Origin: Oxyruncus cristatus
Taxonomy: Eukaryota > Chordata > Aves > Passeriformes > Cotingidae
Assembly: GCA_013399855.1 (NCBI GenBank)
Contig: VXAY01005595.1
Span: 229,054 to 293,053 of the forward strand
Reading direction: 5' to 3'
DNA length: 64,000 bases
Shown here piece by piece: positions 1-14,190 of this stretch. Positions within the stretch are counted from its first letter, which is position 1, and every line of letters begins with the position of its first letter. Both the position numbers and the translations under genes were made by a program. Under the pieces are notes generated by a model. That model was not told the origin of the DNA. It saw only the letters and a program-made list of their open reading frames with translations, and searched no databases.

Positions 1-1730
1 GGTGAGAGGTGATTTTTACTTGTTGATTCCCCTTTACAAGTTACACACGTAGCTTTATATGTGCATTTATGTGTGCTCAGCAGACGACTGGAGTTTTGCT
101 GCTCAAGATTTAATCCCCAGTACAGTTTTGTGTGAATGCTGAACTCCTTCTGCACCCAGACTGCTTAGTCATAGTGCAGTCGGGAACCTGATGTTTAAAC
201 AGAGCAATCATTAAAATCAGTCACCGAAAATCTTAATTATTAAAGATGATTAAGGCCTGAGAAAGGTCAACATTAAACTGATGTTCCCAGTGAACTACTT
301 CTTAACAAAATACTTTTTTTTCCAAACATCTGGGTTCTTACAGAAATTGTAAATGACAAAATCATCACACTTCGTACTTACTTAATAACTACTACAAGGA
401 GTGACAGGAATTACAGAGAGTAGAATTAATGCTAAATTCTTGAAAATAATTCATTTATACAGCTACCAGTCACTCATATTTGGTGGTTCACACATGAAGC
501 TGATACTGGAAAGAAAAATCTCTAATTTACAGAGACAAAGCCAGTTCAGAACATTTACAATTCAGCAGTTTTGCAGAGCCCCTTGGACAGAATCCTTTCT
601 TTAAACCGTCATAACCAGAACTGTCATGTCTCTCTTAATAGCAGGTGACAAGGCTGAGTAACTGGAAATGCTTTGCAACCATTACTGGTACCACCAAATA
701 GTGCCACCCTTTTCCACACTACTTTTTCCATGCTTCACCACATCTACAATTTAAGTTCATAACTTTCTTACTTTAATTCCTCAGAATAAAAACTGGGGCG
801 GGGAGGGAGGGGAACTCCTACAGTTCCCTGCTGAGCATGTGAAATGAAGCTGCTGTTTGTTAAATTTTAACACACAGAGCCATGACCTGCACTGACCACA
901 GAGCCAACATTGCTTTGGTTCTGTTCGGGGACAGGCACTGCCAGGGGAGCTGCAGCACAGGCAGAGGCAGGGAAGTCTTGAACCAATGTGCCAAGAAATC
1001 CCCCTACCTGTGCTCCCCAGCTGTGCTCAAACACTTCAGTAACAGCCATGATGGTTTTAAGATGTCACTTCTTTTACTAATTTTTCACCATCCTCAAGCC
1101 CAGGAAATGGGATTGCCTTCCTGAGCCAGCTGGGCTCAGTTGAATCCCTTTCTACAGAAGTGGAAGACTCCCAAATTCATTGTGCCACCGGCTCTGCATT
1201 GAAAGGTACCTGCAGAGCAGTCACACCGAGACTTCCAAGGGTCAGAGCACATCCAGCAGCTCTGTGGAGCTCACAGTACATACATGTGGACAGAGGTTAT
1301 GGAAATAATTAGGGAATGCAGTTATCGAAGATTTTACTGTTTAAATCTAGCAAGCAGAGATCATACCAGCAGTAATGCCCAAAAGGGTTAAAACTTGGTT
1401 AAATATGTAGATTTTTCACAGAAATAACAAAAAGCACATGCTCAACAGGCAGGCCACTTTCCTGCCAACATCAAATCTCAATTCCAAGCCTTTGGGTCAT
1501 TCCAGCATTTCAAAGAATAAAGTTGCCAGAGTGGGGGTTTTTTTTCCATGAGGACAATACAGAACACTCGTCTCTAGATTAATTTTTTTTAAAAGTTATT
1601 AAAAAAAGGTTACCATGTTTACACTGGATTTACAAAAGATATCTGTTCTATGGTATCTTCTTTTTAATAGTTACTATATTATTATCATAAATCCTTCTAC
1701 AAAAACATAAACTTTGCCTTTGTTACTTCT

Positions 1731-1777
1731 TTGGAGTTTGGGTTTTTTGTTTGGTTGGTTTGGTTGTTTGTTTTTAA
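1731..1777. repeat. GT-rich low-complexity tract
   Basis: Repeated short units of T runs with GG (TTTGGTTGG, GTTTGTTTTT). It is the complement type of the A/C-rich tracts seen elsewhere in the window. Confidence 0.7.
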
Positions 1778-4700
1778 GGATTGCTATGGTATTCAGAATT
1801 AGCCAAGCTAAATGCCAGAATATCATATGTGGATACTGGGTACTGCAAAATAACTTTTAGGAATACTTGTTTAGAATTTGTAGACAGTTGCACCGAGTGC
1901 CAGAACATTCATCCTGCGCAATCAAAAGCTTAAAATTTCTCTCACTCTGTTATATTCTTCATAGGCAAGAAATATATTTAATGTTATGAGATTCCAAGGA
2001 GATACAATAAAATGGACACTCATATAAAATTATAACACTTAAAATTGCCTGTTCAGAATTCTTCCTTCTCAAAGCTCATTCAGTTTCTAAAGAGTTTTTG
2101 ACGCTCTGAGTTTTAGCTAGTAAGTTTGTATGTGTGTAAATCTGGAAAAATCTAAGGAAAGCAATTTAATTTGAAAATGCTCAACATGCCAGAGAAGAGG
2201 GGATGATGGAGGTAATGGAATTCAATTACTTAGGTGCTGACATAAAGGGCTGCCCTTGACTCCAGTCACACATCCTCATTCCCTCCCCTTGAACCTGCAT
2301 CTCCTGACAAGATCCAGGTCAGAAGGACCCTCATCTTTTTCAGTGAGCTCAGGGCGTGCAGCAAGCAAAATGTTATCCTTACAAAAAAGGAAATCACCTT
2401 CTGCCAGATGACTGCCCTGAACTGTATATAACAGAGAGGTAGGGATCTGAAGCCAGGATCAAGACGACCATTCCCATCTGGAATCCCACGTTAGACACAT
2501 CCACTGCACACTAAAGGCAGCACAGAACCAGCAGAATTGACGTTGCTCCAATGCCTTTGCAGGAAGTTTACTGTGTGCAAGTCAAAAACACCAGATGATG
2601 CCATTAGTCTCTTTGAAACTATACCAGGGAAAAAAAAAAGTTGTGGCTTCAGGGATGACAAAAGCCACAATTATGTTTCCAAGCCTCAAGCCTTCTATGT
2701 GTCTGTTGGGTTTGCTCATGTGTCTGATTCATAATCAACATGAGATTCTTCTTTCTGTGTTTCTCTGATTCTATATCTTAAGATTTAGATAAAGCAGCTG
2801 CTGGCTTCGTAACTAACCTTTATACTTAGAAGTTATGTGGTGTGATAATTCTCACTTTTCATATTTTATTCCACCCCAACGCCTCTTACATACTCTGCAC
2901 ATAAGAAGCAGGCAGGTGAATAACGATTGTGTGAAATGCAGAATGCCATCAGTACAGCTTGTAGGTAAAATATTGACAACTGTTGAGAAAATACCTTTGG
3001 AAAAGCATCTGTGACGATGTGGGAAATCTATCTGTGTACAAAGCAGCAATCCTGGCTGTGGTTATGAAACTGCTGTATCATTAAATACCTCGGGGGATGT
3101 GAAATCAACCATATGCTGTCAGGGCTGAGTCACACATGCCTCAGACATGGGTCTGTGGAAAACATCCCACCCTGGCAGCTCCCAGTTCACAGGGAGAATA
3201 AAAGGACAAAGGGGTGTCTGAGTCAGACAGCAATCAACTCATCCAAACTCTTCCTGCAAGCCAGTGTTTGAAGATACAGATTTTCCCCCCAAAATGAAAG
3301 AAAGATCAACTGCTACAATTGGACCTCAAAAACTAAAGCATTTGGGAAATGCCATGAATCCCAGAGAGGCAGGAAACTTGTGCCCGGAGAAGGAACAGCG
3401 AGCAGTGCTTGGCTAACTGTGGGTCAGCCAAAAGAGAAGCAAACTGGCTGCAAAATCGTGCCACACACAGATATGCAACATGATCTAGAAAAGTTCTGTA
3501 CACAGCTGGGTGGCACAGAGTGCACAGACTGTGCCCAAAACAACATTCAAATCTGAGGAAGGGAAGCATCAGTGTTTTTTCATCTGTATGATACACACCA
3601 GCTCCTAGCAAGAATCATTGATTTTATGAAATCAAGCACCCCTGTGCTTGTCTTCTTCAAACTATCACATCTTTCTAAGAGGTGAACTTTAAACCCTGAG
3701 TGAGTAAAAGGGGGGCCCAAAGGAAAAGATGTGCTCAGTCTTTCAGAGAACACCGGGACACAGCTGTCAGTGCTTGTCCTTGGGCCGGGGAGGACACGTG
3801 CAAGCAGCCAGTAAAGTCTCACATTTACCAAGGAATAGAAGACAAACAATCCTGACTGGAAACTGAATTAGGGAGAAACCTGCTTCCAACACAGATCACA
3901 AAGCTGAAAGGTGTATGGGCTTAGAGAGAATGGAAACAAAGCAATCCAGTCCATGTCCAGCAGATTGGACATTACAAAGCCTGGGACAAGCCTGTGTTTC
4001 TTCTCACTATTGCATCAGTTGAAAATTGCAGGGCAGTTGTTAAATTTTCACTTTCAATAAAAGTGAACATAATTATGATGATTTTAGGAAACCTTCCATA
4101 CAGTCATACTTACAAATGGCTCTTCATTACAGAAGTGCTCTTCATTAAATAATTTAACAAAGTTTGAGCTGTTACTTGTCTGTTTTTCCTATTTTTTTAG
4201 CCAAATACCAAGGGAAGATCTCCTGCCTGAGACAAGTACTTCTTCCTAATGAAATCTATATTCTTCCACATATTGCAAAATGACACCCAAACTACCAAAC
4301 TGGAATTTCAAACCATTCGTAGATATCCCAAAAACAGGACCAGGACAACATTCAGCATTGCTTTCTTAACCTTAGAAGTAACTAATTTTGTCCTTGACTT
4401 CTTTACTCATAAGAATCATTTGACTACAACTTTCCAAGATAACAATTTGCATTTTCAGCTCCTCTTCATTATCATGCACTTCTTATGTGTTCTAAGAAAA
4501 AAAGCACGAGGGTGCATTGTCACTACCTTCTTTTTCTCTGGGTGGAGAACCGCAAGCAGGAACTTTGGAAATCACACATTAGCAGAACATTCAAGTCAAA
4601 CCACGTCCAAACAGCTCTGCCTGCCCTGCACTTCAAAGCACTGGCAAAACCTCACTCAGTGTCCTTCCAAGGTTTGCTTGATTGCCACAGTGGTGAATCA

Positions 4701-7700
4701 CGACCATAAAAGAAGCTGTGTGAATGTTGGTGGGTTTTTTTTTTCCCCCTCTCCACACAGGAAACAATAAAACAGTGATAAAAAAGTAAGGTCAAGAAAG
4801 AGGGAACTATAGAACTGTTCTTCAGTGAGATCTAAGTGCCCAGTTTTTCTCCACCTGGGACACCCAGTCAAAACATTTGTTATTGAAAACCTCACTGTGA
4901 CTCACTTGCTAAAATTCCAGATACAGATTTAACGCACCCCTGAGTCTGACAGAGAAACAAACCCTGAAACACTTTTTATCATCAGATCTGGCAGAGTTTG
5001 GTGTAACTCACTCGGAGCACTCTACCTTCTTTCGGACTTATTACTCAGAAAAGAAATTAAAGCAGGGCAAAATTCGTGTGACTTAGCTCTCAGAAAAGTT
5101 AACGTTTTGTAAAATTAGACATCAAAGCTAATGAAGTATTAACGTATATCATGAATTTGCATTACCACAAATTCTGATACAGAGATGTCTTTTCTTCGGA
5201 AAGGCATTTCAAGGACTGTCACCGGTTTCGTACTAAATGAGAAGGTATTTATGTCCTCAAACAAAATTGCTCATCTGTCCAAACTTTTCAAAGCAAACCA
5301 TTCTTCAAACTGTATGGAAAATCTTGCACAATCTTATTTTGTACAATATTTCTCCTGAAATATTTTCTCTACATCACTTCACTTTTTGTTTGCTTACAGG
5401 TATAACCCCGATTTTTATTTCAACTATATAAAGGAATGCACTTAGTGTAGGATAGGAGATGCTCTAGCAAATCTTAGTACTAACTTCCAAAAAATCCGTC
5501 TTAAAGGACAGATAGTCAGGTATGAAAATACTAGGAAATTTAAGACTTCTGTGCAGCATTAGATATCACCCATTCAACTGTCAATCCTACTTAAAAACCT
5601 GTTTTTATTTAATAATTTTTTAAGTAAGCATTAATGTAATAAACAGCCTTCGTAGACAAATTTTACAGCTTCAGCTCTTGTCTAGATTAAGAACATTGAA
5701 ATTTAAAGATCATAAAAATGTAAAGGTAGGGCTGTAACATTTCAAAGAAAAGACCTCCTATTTCCAGGGAACATAAATCTGTATGAAATGTGTTTGCTGT
5801 TGACAGGAGTTGATGAGAGCCAAATGGATTCAGCATTAATTTACAATTGTTTCAAACATACATAATACAGAATATTATGCCAAAGTCAGATGAGAACAGC
5901 AAAGCTCCTTTACAAAATACAGCTATGTTTAACAATTTCCATTAAGTTGGTTTTTGGCACCAGAAAGATTCCTATGACCCAGTTTCCACCTGCTTATTGA
6001 CTTTATATACCATCCAAAGTAAAGTACCAAATGGGAAGCTGCAAAAGGTAACAAACCAGGAGGTTTAGAACAGTTTGCTGTGTGTATGACATTATTTCTC
6101 CACTTAACTTAGGAAAAGGAAAATACTTATGGGTTAGGAAAGTGATGGAGCCTGTGGACATTACAGCTCCTCAGGGAACTGTGAGTTAGGAGACCGACTG
6201 ATTCTTGTTTTGACGATTTATAGCAGCAAACAGGTAATCATAACAATTTATTATGGTTACTATAAAAATCCCAATATTTTTATATCCCTGCTTGTGGGTT
6301 TCACATAATTAGGAATACAAGAGCCACCAATTCAATAACAGGTAATGCAGACACAAATATTAAATTCCACGTCCTAGATCATTTTCAAACAGATGGTTGC
6401 CTAATGGCTTTGTTTGTTGAAGTAAAACTCTGCTTAAGCTTGTCAGGGGAAGATTGTTTAACTGAAACCCTATTTAATCATTTCCAATTGTATATGTGCA
6501 AAATAGTTCAAGCTAATGCACGGTAAGTTAGGAGATTTCATGCTGCAAATGTGACACAATATTGGCAAGTGCAACAATGGCAAATTTATAACATTTCAAA
6601 TAGAAAATTCCCCCAGGAGGTAAAACTGATTTCTTAAAATTCTGGGGAGGAACACACTGTCGACTACCCCTTGTGTGCAGCCTTTCAAAAAGATTTATCT
6701 CAGTCTCTTTCAGCCTCCCAAGAAATGTCAGGAATCAAATCCACTGCAGCCACTTCAATTGCACCTGTTTGCACAAGACTGGAACTCTGACTTGTCTGAA
6801 GTTGATTTAGTTTCCAGAATCTCATTAAATACTGCTATTTATTGACCCAGTCATTTTGAAAATCAATTGGTTTGCAGAGGCCTGTGCAAAAGCAAAATTA
6901 GGCTCAGCCCTAAATGCACTTGGTTTGGGTGCCCTGTTTATTCATTTGTTTTTTTTATTAAAATGCATTTAATGAAAAGCAGTTATTTACCTACTCTATA
7001 CAAAGTCTCCAAAGATGCACTACAGTAATTTTTAACTGAGGTCAAAGAAATTACAGTGTGCTTTTGGGAAAGAAATATTTTAAATATCCATGTGTTTGTA
7101 GCAGTTTTTGGGAAGGTCAAACCAATGAATCTTTGGAAACCCTGGCCTTAATGTCCTAATTAGGTCATCCTGAAATAAAAAGTAAATTTGGTTCTTCTGC
7201 AAATAAGGATGATATTTTCTTAATTCCCATTTATTTATTACTTGAATAATTGTTAAGCACCAGACTGTAAAGGAAAATTTGCTTTGTACTTAAAAATAAC
7301 TTAAAATAGTTGGTTTAAATACACTTTTCTTGCCTGGTACCTTACACCAAAGGGAAAGCTTGCTATTTAAAACAACCCTGATGTTTTAGCCACACTCACA
7401 TTTTGATGTCTACCTTCATCATAAGGGCCTTGTCATTACTGTCAGTAATGCCAAGCACTGAATTATCAGACACAAAATCCAACTCATTTGCATATGGTCA
7501 CTCACAAAATCAAAATCATTCAGTGTTAGCATAGTCTGAGAGTTTTTACTACAATGTTTATAGATCACATAATTCCTACAATACAGTTCGTAGCACCTTT
7601 ATATCCCCTGATCTTGGAAATCTACGCTAAAGAAACTAATTAAAGATTATTTTAAAAAAAAATAAAAAAGAAGGCTATTTGTATTTTTACTTCATATTAT

Positions 7701-10451
7701 CAAATCTCTTCTTAGTGTATTTAAGGAGAAAGAACCTCAAACTGCAGCAGTGTGTTAGGGGGTGTTTCAACCCTGCCATTCCATCAGCCCTGCTCCACCA
7801 CCCTTGTCTTCTCTACCCCCCCTTTCTTTACCTCCAAGGCCTCCGAAGGTGTTCAGGTCCTTCCCATCACACTCCATCTCCGCCAATGTCCTTTGTCCCA
7901 TTGTCACGTGAGGGTCCAACAGCCCAGCACTGGGAAATCTTCCTTTAGAAGCCCCTGTGACAGTAAAGTTACACACATGTCCACACACTGCAGCTTCAGG
8001 ACAAGGGAAATGTGTGAAAACTGAGAACTGTTCACCTTTCAAACTGACAGCATTGTGTACACAAAGACACCACAAGCTTTTAATCAGAAGCTTTAATTAC
8101 ATTATTTCAGTTGATAGAGGTGATGTTCTGTTGCAGCAATCTAAGACTGCAATTTGGAAAAAAAAAAAAGTCATTTGAAAGTCAGGAGACTATAAATGCT
8201 AAAATAAATCTGCACAAAAATCCCTCTCTTACTGTACATATTCTACACTGCCATCACAGCAAAGTATTTTTAAACTTTACGCTGTAAATATAGAAAAAAA
8301 AAAAGTGTGACTTATGTGTGGTTCAACTCGCCTAAATTATTCAGGACCAAATTAAGTTCAAGTAATAACTTGAGGTGCTTCTATTATAGAATCAAATACT
8401 GCACTTTGCAGACAATGCAAACAATACACAAAGAGTTATATCCTGAGCAACTTCAAAGTATCTTTTTAGAGTTTGTTACCTTTCTTTCTGAGCCCCAGAG
8501 GTGTTTTTTCTTTAGACTCAAAGAACTCTCTCTGCCTAAATAATGTATTTTATGAGTTTCTACCCTGTGCAGTTACTAAACCCCAGACACTTCCAAGTCA
8601 CCTTTCTAAGCCTTCTCTTGGCGATATCAGGCTCACCAACAATATGTGTTAGTTGGCAGAATGTATGTGACCTTTAAAAAAGAAAACTTTTTGCTTAGAA
8701 GTTCTAATAAGTCCAAACAAAGCACAAGAGAAAACGCTGTATTGGACTAAAACAAAAGACTTTGTTGAAACTTTTAAAAAAAATCTTGAAAGTGAAATTA
8801 GTGCTAAAATTTTCACTCAAAAAACAAAAGAATAAAAAGAGTGTAAGAGAAAGCTGAAATACAAAATAAATTGAAGCATTGTTTCTTCTTTGGTATGCTC
8901 TCTGTTCCACACAAACATAAATGCAAAAATGGGAGTAGGCAAACTAGATTATTACAACAAACAAACCAAAAATCAAATTCAACTTACCCCCATTTTTAAC
9001 GCAACCAGAGCACTACAAGTAAGTGGCCTGGACCTTGGAGTCTGGGTCTGTCTTAGGGAAGACTGAGTGCACTAGATATGAACTGAAATTAATGTCTAGA
9101 ACAACTGACCACATGGAAGAGCAGAAACCTTTCTCTTTGTGCTTACATGATGCTTCAACTACACCAGGAAAATATTGGCAGAGAACTGTAGCAGGCACAA
9201 AATCTCACCGGAAAGGATTTTTGCATACTTATTCAAGGAATTTAAAAACCTCAATGCCATTTCCCACAAATATCAAGATGAAAAGGCTGTGTGGCCCCAG
9301 AGACCTCCATTCCTGCACAGACACACACTTAGTGTCAAGCAAGAGAACCTGCACTAGGATTTTCAAGAACAGCTGTTTGAATTGTTCCTTTATTTCATCT
9401 CCCCTGTCCCCTCCCAGCTGGATTATTCCCGTGTAGTATTCCAGTTGCACACAAGACCAGCCTCTGTGTAGCAGTGTAACTCCCCAGGTTAGGTTTGCAG
9501 AGAATAATTTACCTGCTTGACCTCAGACACACTTCCCTTGCCTATTGTCAGGAAGACATCTCAAAAAATAAGAATTTGTCGTTTTGGCCTGAGGTAACTG
9601 CTCAGAGGGGACTTCTGTACGAAATCTCTGACACAGCAGTTAACTTCCAAACGCACACACACTCATTACACGTTGTTCAAACCAACATCCTCACCCAATG
9701 AACACACACTTCTAACTTCATGCTCTCTGCTGGGAGTTTACAGTACCAGGAAAAGCTGCGTTACAGGTCTTTCCAGGACAGGAAGGCAGGAGGGGCAGGG
9801 GGGAGATCATTGCATAAACTAAGATTCTCTAACACAACCCAGTCCCTATACATTTAATTAGTACACAGGATAATGCAGTTTAGTTAAAGCAGTGGGGGCA
9901 CAGACGGGAGGGGAAAGGACAAGACACAAACCCACGGCATTTCCCAGTGCAGACAGATCCTGGAGTAATTGCAGGAAGACTGATGAGACAGAATATCTTT
10001 AAAGGTGTATGGTCATATTTGTCAAATGAAACTGAAGGAAACAGTCATACCTGATTCTGTCAAGTACTGTATAAGAGACATAAAAACAGTTATTTCACCA
10101 TGTATTGCTTTTATGGACAAATTTCACATCATCCCAAGTAAATAAGTATTAAATTCATAGAAGTAATGATTCTTTTCATATGCAATAATGCCTCACATAA
10201 AAATAAAATGCACTCCTAGAGCTTAATTGAATTCAGGCTCAGAGTAATATGGGACATGTAACTCTTACCTCCATAAAACAGAAGGAGAAACTAGAGACAC
10301 AGACAGGTTAAAGTGTGTTACCCAGTGTTACCCTGAAACTGGTGGCTAAGCTGACGGTGACAAAAATCAGACTATCCAGCACTGTCCTACCAGGAAAAAA
10401 AAATTATCTGTTTCATAAATAACAGAGCAGCTCAGAAGTGTTTCTCCACTT

Positions 10452-10478
10452 TGCCAACATTGTGGATAAATGTTGGCA
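10452..10478. repeat. Perfect 10-base inverted repeat (hairpin)
   Basis: TGCCAACATT at 10452-10461 and AATGTTGGCA at 10469-10478 are exact reverse complements around a 7-base loop. Pairing does not extend further, so it is too short for a microRNA precursor. Confidence 0.7.
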
Positions 10479-12259
10479 GCGTAAACGTGTGGAATTTGGC
10501 ATAGAGCCTCTTTCCTTACAATGTGTCATTCATCCTCATTTTTAGCATTTCAGTGGCTGTTCCTTTTAGGTGGCTATTAAAGGGAAGAATAACAGAACAA
10601 ACCCAGACAATAGGACACTTATATTACACTAATGAAACAAGTGAAGTAGAGCATCCTCCAGTAGCTTTGGAGCGTTGGAACAGCTCTACAGTAACCACCA
10701 GATTAAGTGTTGGAGTCATTCTAGCCCTCGGATCCATTGAAATATTAAAATTTTGGGGTTTATTTTGTTGAAAAATGTGAAGTTCTTTGTGATATGATTT
10801 TATAGTAAACGGAAAGAAGTGCCAGTAAAATTGCCAGAGCAATTACTCCATATAGAGCTAGGAAAAATAAGAAATGCTGTACTACTTCCCCTTATAATGC
10901 TGTAAATCTTCACAGGTTCCCTAAAGAACCATCCTCAACCAGAAACTTTAGCTAAATATGATATTAAATTCACATTTACAAAAAACTTTAAACGTCCGCA
11001 GGTTTAAGTGGCTCAGTTTCACTTTGTGTACTGCCCAACCCTACACAAATCAACACTGACTCCCCAGCTGCAGCAATTTACATATAGTTCCAATAATCAA
11101 AGATTTCTGTATTTTGAGAATAAGATGGTGGTGCAAGAATTAAAAGCACCGTGGAGACAAGTCAGGAATCCCTTAAATTGTATCTTATTCCACACTGAGT
11201 TTGAAAATACATTTGTGAACTGCTCTGGTTAAGTTGTATGCTGCTGTATAATCCTCCCCAGAGGAGTGGAAATGCAAATGAACTAAAGGAGAAGTCATTA
11301 TTCATATTTGTTACAAAATCTGAAGTACATATAAAAACACAGATCAAAAAGTTTGCAGATTCCCACCAACCATGAACTTCAGTGTTAAAGCTGTGATAAA
11401 CATCCTAGGGTGGAACACAGACAAATCAAGCCATGAAGAAATGCTTTAGTTTCAGACCAACGATTTCCAGCAGCTTCCCAGCTTCCAAGGTCGGGATTGT
11501 GTCGGATATGATATTCAGTAGCACGTATGGCAGGAGAGCTGGGCGTTGTACAAGGGAACTCCTGCAGCTGCTCACATTCTGAGCTTTGCATTTGTAGCTC
11601 CCCGTCAACTCAGAGCTGAAGGGGAAAAAAGCCTTTCAGAGCATGAAAGGTGTGAGACAGTTGCAGCCACGTGAGTGGGAGCTGGATCACAGAGCAGTGC
11701 ATGAACTGGCATGTCTGAATAGGACTGAGTGCCAAGCAGCTCTACAGTGATTTAAACAGAGCTCAAACTTCAGGAAATGAAGGGGGAGTGGGAGACTGTG
11801 CTTTTCAATGTGGCATAATATTATTCAATCACTAAGCCATTACCTTCTTCTGACGAAACATAAGTAAAGCACTCCGAATTTTCAAGTCAACTATGTCAAT
11901 TCTCCAGCTATTCTGTTTAGATATTTGGAATTTTATAAGGGTTGTTAAGTCCCTGCCTTGGTTTTATTATTAAGCAGATACTGTGTATCTATGATTATGG
12001 ATGCTTTAACTATTTATATTATCCGTTTTTTCCATTCCAGTTTCCAGTACTAATTCAGTTACCTAAAGCCAACCATGCTGAAATGGATCCACCCATCCAG
12101 AGGGATCAGTGGCGCAGTCCTTATTTTCTCTTAGGATCATTCACAGTGATTTCTATTCCACAGAAAAACATCTGGAACATGGCAGCACTCTCAGTTTGTT
12201 GTCTACAGTAAGAACCCTGTGCTGCTTGCACTACAAGTTTGATAATTCACTGTGATGAT

Positions 12260-12274
12260 TTTTTTTTTTTTTTC
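12260..12274. repeat. Poly(T) tract
   Basis: An uninterrupted T run of about 15 bases followed by CAG. It resembles a splice acceptor on the plus strand, but no coding exon follows. Confidence 0.7.
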
Positions 12275-13989
12275 AGTTTGAATGTGGGTAGATCTCAGTA
12301 AGGCTGTGCTGATCTGCAGCAAATATCCATGTCTGGTAGGTTCACTACACACAGAGCAAGAGCAGCAATGGAAAATATGCAAAGGGTAACACATGAGTCC
12401 TGCAAATTCTTCTCATCTACTGAAAGTCCCTCTATTTACATCTCACTACAGCAAACATTTTTACTTTTTTATTTTTCTAGGTTGCACTACATTAGACTTG
12501 GTGAGCAACTCACCTCTCAGAGGAAATTGGAAAATTATGTGACCTTTCTGGCAGACACAGCCCTAAACCTCTCTGAAATGCAAATACTCCTCAGCATCAG
12601 GAAAAAAAGACAACCCCCCAAGTCTCCTGAACATGAGTTAGCTTGCACTTCTGCTAAGCACAATCCTAGACCAGAGTCAGCTTCCTGCTGTTTTTTCCCA
12701 TAAGTTTCCAAAACTGGACTGTTTGCAAATCTAACTTCAGGCAGGTTTATGGGCCAAAAAAGATCACTTACTCCATTCTGTTTCCCACAGTATTGGGCTT
12801 CCAATGCTTGGCCTTGTTCTTCCTGAGCATATCATATCCACATCTGCAATCATCACATACTTGCACTTACAGCTAGACAACACATTTTCGTGGTTTATTT
12901 TTAGAATGTGCCTTGCAACACAACCAAGCCCTCCCCAAACCATAAAGGAATAGAAATGGAATATTCTCTTCAAAGAAGACTGCTAAGACAAGCATGTCTT
13001 GTTGTTGTGATGTCTCTCTCTGCAAAATCTGCTAACACCCTCAGTAATTATCTATAAACTGAAAAATTAAGCAGAAAACTGAAAAATTTGGAGTGTATAT
13101 ATAGAATCTTCCAGCTGTCTCACAGAAACACACAGATAGTAAACCTATTAGGAATGCTCAATAAGAAAATATTTCTCACTTTTACAAATTGAAATTAAAT
13201 GATTAAATAAGGAGCCAAGGTTCTTATTAAGAATGTACAAAGAAGCAAGGAAAGGAATTTGTATAATACAAACCATTTGGTTCTTTCATCTTCCAGTGTC
13301 TATTTGACTAAATGTTTGCATATTGTTCGCTGGCATAAAAAACAGTAGATACTTTGTAAAGATATAAATACCACAGTATTGGCATTTAACAGAAGAGCTG
13401 TGGGAAATAAATAGTAACCTTAGAGCTTGTTACACTTCTACAGGCATGTAAAGTTAGAGAACATGTCAGTGACTATGAATTAATTGCCCCTAACAAGGAC
13501 AAGACACATAAAATCTGCTCTGGTGGGGAACACCCATATTCCGTAGCCCAGCTGAGTGCTCAACATTTACAGGCACTATTAATACAGTTGCCTGTTATTC
13601 AATAAAACAGGAAAACAGTTTTATCTTTTCTCAGTCTGGTGTCACATTTGTCAAAGGGCATCCCTGCATGAGGTCTTACCTGCATGAGACTTTTCTGTTC
13701 TATTAAATGTGAAGACATACTCAAAAGTTTAACAACTAATTAACTTCTCGACTTTAGTGAAAAACTTTGTCCATTTTCTTTCAGTAATTTCAGGATTTTT
13801 TAGGGTGTGGGTTAGCTCTTCAGCCCCCAAGGGAAAAACTGTTCATTTTCTGTAGCTTTTATCATGTTTGACACTGTCCTGTTCTCAGGCTGTTTGTCAG
13901 GGCCTCCAGCCTTGCTCCAGGAATTCCTTTGCACTGATGGCACCGTGGCTGAGCAGTGGCTCCACCATCCTTGCAGGATGTTAAAACTC

Positions 13990-14190
13990 ATCATGCCAGA
14001 TTCGTAATTTTATGTTCCATTTCACGTAAATATTCCGCCTGTGGCAATGGAGCGAGTGCTCCATCCGTGGACACACTGAGATTATTACACAGATTGCCTG
14101 AGTCATCCAACAGCCTGGCAGAGGCAAAGGCTGCAATTTCAGAAACAGGGATAATTTCAGATCTCGCCGAGAGAAACGACATGAAATCTA
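13990..14190. other. Candidate conserved non-coding element or unrecognised exon
   Basis: About 190-250 bases without stop codons on both strands in one frame each (plus 13956-14204, minus 14182-13991). Base composition is balanced, and several CpGs are kept in an otherwise CpG-poor region. It includes the palindromic TGGAGCGAGTGCTCCA (14047-14062). Neither translated product matches a family I know. It lacks convincing flanking splice sites, so a regulatory element is as likely as an exon. Confidence 0.25.

Noticed and set aside
4249..4770. 173-codon open frame on the plus strand, the longest in the window
   Set aside because: Low-complexity Phe/Thr/His-rich product with no domain, in AT-rich intergenic DNA, with no splice or start context and no recognisable relative.
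13470..13500. TTGCCCCTAA text considered as a miR-365-like sequence
   Set aside because: It lacks the TAATGCCCC seed and has no matching hairpin arm.
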